Assembly (NCBI GenBank): GCA_964569425.1
Contig: CAZMVD010000154.1
Location: forward strand, 1-9,350
Direction: 5' to 3'
Origin: JACQXM01 sp964569425
GTDB lineage: Bacteria > Planctomycetota > Phycisphaerae > UBA1845
Length of the DNA: 9,350 bases
Positions 6,369-9,350 of this stretch are shown here, one piece after another. The notes under the pieces were generated by a model, which ran no database searches, was not told where the DNA came from, and saw only the letters and a list, made by a program, of their open reading frames with translations. The position numbers and the translations under genes are program-made. The number at the start of each line of letters is the position of its first letter. The first letter of the stretch is position 1.

Positions 6369-8746
6369 ACCGGGCATGGCGATCATTGGCGGGATTGCTG
6401 CTCGTTGGTGCGGCCCAGGCGCAGGGGCCGGACGGGAAGGGGGAGTTTCCGAACTATGTGGGGCAGGCGGTCTGCCGGGAGTGTCACGCGCCGGACGGAC
6501 CCGCGGCGGATTGCGCGCTGGATCCTGTCCCGGAACATGAACGGGCCTGGGCGGCGCTGACTTCGCGGGCGGCGCAGCACATTGCGGCCTTGAGCAGCAT
6601 TCGTTTCGAGCCGCAGAACCACCGCGTGTGCCTGTCCTGCCATTCGGCGGGGGCCGATGAAGGTCCACGTTGGCATGCGCCGACGTTCCGCATCAGCGAC
6701 GGGGTGCAATGCGAGTCGTGTCATGGGGCGGGTAGCGTTCATGTGCGGCAGCAGCGCGAGGGCGCAGTGGATCGGGCGCCGGTGATTCGCCGCGGCGATT
6801 TGACCAACTGCATCGGGTGCCATCGCGATCGACCGTCGCACCGGGAAGTGCTGGAGGGAGGGTTCGCGTTGACGGACGCGGATCGGCGTTACAAGACGCC
6901 GGTCCACCTGGCCGTGGCGCCGGATGGGCGGCGGCTCTACGTCGTTTGCGAGCAGAGCGACAGCGTGGTGGTGGTGGACGTGGAGCGGGGGGTGGTGGCG
7001 GGCGAGATCACGGTCGGACGGCGCCCGCACCACGCGGCATTCAATGCGGACGGGTCGCGGCTGTACGTTTCCAATCGGCTCAGCAATACGCTGTCGGTGA
7101 TCGACGTGGCGGCGGGGCGCGAGGTGGTGCAGGTTCCCGTCGGCCAGGAGCCGCACGGCGTGCTGGTGGACGCGCCCCACGGCCATGTGTTGGTGGCCAA
7201 CACGGGGCAGAACAGCGTTTCGCTGATTGACGCGCAGACGCTGCGCGAGAAGAAGCGGCTGGTCATGGGCCAGGGGCCGTGGTCGATCGGGCTGGCGGCG
7301 GGCGGGCGTCATGCGTATGTCACCAGCGTGCGGCCGGACATTGTGCCTTTTCTCGATCCGCCGCGTTCGGAAGTGAGTGTCATCGATTTGACACAAGAGA
7401 CGGTGGCGCGGCGCATCGTCGTTCCCGAGGCCAATATGCTTCAGGGCGTCGCGCGGGTGCCGGGGCGCGACCTGATGTTGATGACGCTGATGCGCACCAA
7501 GAGCCTGGTGCCCATGACGCGGCTGTCGCAGGGGTGGACGATCACCAACGGCCTGGGGCTGGTGTACGCTGACGGGCGCGTCGATCAGGTCCTGCTGGAC
7601 GAACCGGGGGAATCGTTTCCGGATCCGATGGACCTGGCGGTGAGTCCCGACGGGCGACAGGCGCTGGTCACCAGCGGCGGGGCGAACCTCGTTGCGGTGA
7701 TCGACATCGAGCGGCTTATTGACACCGTTGAGAGTTTTCCCGCGCAGGAACGAAAGGAAATCGTTCCGGATCGGCTGGATCTCAGCGAGAACTTTGTGAT
7801 TGCGCGGGTGACGGTGGGCGCCAATCCGCGCGGCGTGGCGTTTTCGCCGAACGGGCGACATGCTTATGTGGTCAACGCGTTGGACGATTCGGTTTCGGTA
7901 CTTGACACGGCTTCGTGGGAGATCGCGCGCAATATTTCACTGGGGGGACCGGAGTCAATCACGCCGCTGCGGCGGGGAGAAAGGCTGTTTCACTCCGCGG
8001 AAAACGCCTTCGGGCGGCAGTTTTCGTGCCGGAGCTGCCACCCGGACGGACATTTGAACGGACTGACGTTCGACATCGAGGCCGACGGGCTGGGGATGCA
8101 CCCGGTGGACAATCGGACGTTGCGCGGCATATTCGACACGGCACCGTACAAGTGGGAGGGGACCAACCCGACGCTGCACTGGCAGTGCGGTCCGCGGCTG
8201 GCGGTGTTCTTCACGCGGCGGCAACCCTTCGCCCCCGACGAGCTGGACGACGTGGTGCGGTACATGAGCACCATCGAGCTGCCGCGCAATCCATACCGAA
8301 GTGACGACGGGTTGACACTCTCGCAGCGCCGCGGCAAGGCGGTCTTCGAGCGCGAACGGGACAACGACGGGCGGTGGATCGCGCATGCGATGCGCTGCTC
8401 GACGTGCCACAACGGGGCGCTGTTCACCAATCAGCAGCGCACGCCGCTGCGGAACACCATGTGGTTCGACGCGCCGGTGCGGCTGGAGCGGTACGACCTG
8501 CACGATATCGAGGAGTTCGGCGATCTGGGGGTGTTCTATTACCTGGAATCGACCACGCACGTGAACCGCATGGACGTACCGCACCTGATCAACATCTTCG
8601 ACGGGGCGCCGTACCTGCACAACGGTGCGGCGCCGACGCTGGAAGAAATCTGGACGCGATTCAACGTGACGGAGGACCATGGGCGGACGAGCGATCTGAC
8701 ACGGGAACAGTACAACGACCTGATCGCTTACCTGAAGGCGCTGTGA
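6365..8746 (+). CDS. Hexahaem cytochrome: tetrahaem + YVTN propeller + CCP/MauG-like dihaem
   Basis: A 793-residue exported cytochrome. The ATG at 6365 overlaps the previous stop (ATGA), with GGGAGAGG about 10 bases upstream; a signal peptide ending in AAQAQ at about 16-20 follows. Six CxxCH sites are seen. Four lie in an N-terminal domain: 37-41, 89-93, 116-120 and 149-153; YVGQAVCRECH resembles the cytochrome c554-type opening. Residues about 177-530 form a YVTN-type propeller with repeats such as VAPDGRRLYVV, FNADGSRLYVSN, VSPDGRQALVTS and FSPNGRHAYVVN, most followed by a VxVID strand. Residues about 535-793 are a dihaem cytochrome c peroxidase/MauG-like domain with sites at 555-559 and 678-682 and the hallmark DVPHLINIFDGAPYLHNGA...TLEEIW. 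Such dihaem domains catalyse peroxide reduction, oxidative modification or, in hydrazine synthase gamma, N-N chemistry. The fused electron inlet (tetrahaem), scaffold (propeller) and catalytic unit suggest a self-contained periplasmic oxidoreductase. Substrate unknown. Confidence 0.95.
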   Translation: MNRAWRSLAGLLLVGAAQAQGPDGKGEFPNYVGQAVCRECHAPDGPAADCALDPVPEHERAWAALTSRAAQHIAALSSIRFEPQNHRVCLSCHSAGADEGPRWHAPTFRISDGVQCESCHGAGSVHVRQQREGAVDRAPVIRRGDLTNCIGCHRDRPSHREVLEGGFALTDADRRYKTPVHLAVAPDGRRLYVVCEQSDSVVVVDVERGVVAGEITVGRRPHHAAFNADGSRLYVSNRLSNTLSVIDVAAGREVVQVPVGQEPHGVLVDAPHGHVLVANTGQNSVSLIDAQTLREKKRLVMGQGPWSIGLAAGGRHAYVTSVRPDIVPFLDPPRSEVSVIDLTQETVARRIVVPEANMLQGVARVPGRDLMLMTLMRTKSLVPMTRLSQGWTITNGLGLVYADGRVDQVLLDEPGESFPDPMDLAVSPDGRQALVTSGGANLVAVIDIERLIDTVESFPAQERKEIVPDRLDLSENFVIARVTVGANPRGVAFSPNGRHAYVVNALDDSVSVLDTASWEIARNISLGGPESITPLRRGERLFHSAENAFGRQFSCRSCHPDGHLNGLTFDIEADGLGMHPVDNRTLRGIFDTAPYKWEGTNPTLHWQCGPRLAVFFTRRQPFAPDELDDVVRYMSTIELPRNPYRSDDGLTLSQRRGKAVFERERDNDGRWIAHAMRCSTCHNGALFTNQQRTPLRNTMWFDAPVRLERYDLHDIEEFGDLGVFYYLESTTHVNRMDVPHLINIFDGAPYLHNGAAPTLEEIWTRFNVTEDHGRTSDLTREQYNDLIAYLKAL
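8735..8738 (+). promoter_or_regulatory. Ribosome binding site for the third operon gene
   Basis: AAGG inside the last codons of the hexahaem gene lies 9 bases before GTG 8748. It supports that GTG as the start and indicates translation from the same transcript. Confidence 0.5.
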
Positions 8747-8747
8747 C

Positions 8748-9350
8748 GTGAACCTCACGGCCATTTCAACCAGACGGCCAGGGCGTTTCTCCCTGATCTG
8801 TGCCGGCGCGCTGCTGACCGCGACTGTGCCGGGCGCCTGCCGTCCGACTTCGACGGGCGCAAGCCGGGTGGGGGGAAGCGCGGCACCGGTTGTGCCGCAA
8901 AGCACGGAAGGCGTTGACATGCGAGCGGAGCTTCCCGATCTGGCTGGAACGAGTATTCGTTGTGTGCGCCGCGCGGGTGACGGATTCTGGGTCGGCACCG
9001 ATGAAGGAATCGCGTTACGCAGGGCGGGCCACTGGACCATCTGGACGTCGGCCGAGGGGCTGCCGCATCCTCGCGTACAGGCCATCAACCAGGACCCGTC
9101 GACCGGCGACATGTGGCTGGGTACCTGGGGCGGCGGGCTGGTGCGCCTGACCGCGGGGCGGTTCGACGCGTTCACGCAGTTCAACAGCGGTTTGGCGGGC
9201 GACCTGGTGTTCGACGTGCTATGCGCGGAAGGGCTCATTTGGGCCGCCACGAACGGCGGAGTGAGCGTGTTTGATCCGATGCGGGATGAGTGGAGGTTGT
9301 ACTTTGCGCGGAGGGGTGATCGCAGCGAAGGCATGGTCCATCGATTGGCG
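8748..9350 (+). CDS. Lipoprotein-like Reg_prop beta-propeller protein, 3' end outside window
   Basis: Partial: 201 codons are open to the last base of the window. The GTG start lies one base after the hexahaem gene's TGA, so the gene belongs to the same operon. Residues 8-31 are a basic then hydrophobic export signal ending in PGAC (Cys31), possibly a lipoprotein anchor, though Pro at -3 is unusual. A low-complexity Ser/Gly/Pro linker follows (32-55). Then come blades of the two-component-regulator propeller type (Reg_prop): GFWVGTDEGIALRR (79-92), DMWLGTWGGGLVRL (121-134) and LIWAATNGGVSVFDP (163-177), each followed by a W- or F-containing strand and then the next turn. In other proteins such propellers form the periplasmic sensor of hybrid histidine kinases. 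The signal peptide and operon place suggest here a stand-alone exported propeller, but a kinase or other module could lie beyond the window. No CxxCH is seen so far. Confidence 0.87.
   Translation, partial: MNLTAISTRRPGRFSLICAGALLTATVPGACRPTSTGASRVGGSAAPVVPQSTEGVDMRAELPDLAGTSIRCVRRAGDGFWVGTDEGIALRRAGHWTIWTSAEGLPHPRVQAINQDPSTGDMWLGTWGGGLVRLTAGRFDAFTQFNSGLAGDLVFDVLCAEGLIWAATNGGVSVFDPMRDEWRLYFARRGDRSEGMVHRLA

Noticed and set aside
5766..7861. Long minus-strand frames (300 and 492 codons) opposite the haem-protein genes
   Set aside because: Antisense shadows rich in Arg, His and Pro; the plus strand carries clear signal peptides, haem motifs and propeller repeats.
7955..9334. 459-codon minus-strand frame opposite the end of the hexahaem gene and gene 3
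   Set aside because: Same shadow effect: it spans two well-supported plus-strand genes and shows no domain of its own.

Overview
The window is GC-rich bacterial DNA. Gene content suggests a Planctomycetota-like (possibly Phycisphaerae-type) genome: a secreted beta-propeller protein with one haem and a C-terminus like hydrazine synthase alpha subunits, a giant multihaem/propeller cytochrome, and a tiny secreted protein ending in an Asp/Phe-rich tail. The lineage is inferred from family distribution as I know it, not from a marker-gene comparison. Several starts are GTG or TTG.

Layout. 1-249: no convincing gene; a small GC-rich hairpin lies downstream of rho. 250-1497 (-): transcription termination factor Rho, a short form without the usual N-terminal helical domain. 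1498-2208: about 700 bases without a gene, holding a probable rho promoter, a stem-loop and a short direct repeat. 2209-2403 (+): a 64-residue secreted or lipoprotein-like hypothetical protein with a strong ribosome binding site, followed by a clear intrinsic terminator. 2633-3214 (-) and 3435-3995 (+): a divergent TetR regulator / OsmC-like protein pair; the 220-base gap contains a perfect 8-5-8 inverted repeat that is a good operator candidate. 4126-4605 (-): a Rid (YjgF/YER057c/UK114) family protein, convergent with osmC across a strong U-less hairpin.

4842 to the window end (+): a tight operon of at least three exported proteins, the most interesting part. Gene 1 (4842-6368) has a beta-propeller and a single C-terminal CxxCH in a context resembling HzsA-type proteins. 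Gene 2 (6365-8746, ATGA overlap) has six CxxCH motifs: a tetrahaem cytochrome domain, a YVTN-type propeller, and a dihaem cytochrome c peroxidase/MauG-like domain. Gene 3 (8748 onward, one base after the stop, cut by the window end) is a lipoprotein-like protein with Reg_prop-type propeller repeats.

The domain set of genes 1 and 2 (propeller plus haem; separate propeller; CCP-like dihaem) parallels the alpha, beta and gamma subunits of anammox hydrazine synthase, with the beta and gamma equivalents fused and a tetrahaem module added. Gene 1 lacks a second haem site, so the active chemistry need not be the same. A periplasmic redox complex of unknown substrate is the best inference.
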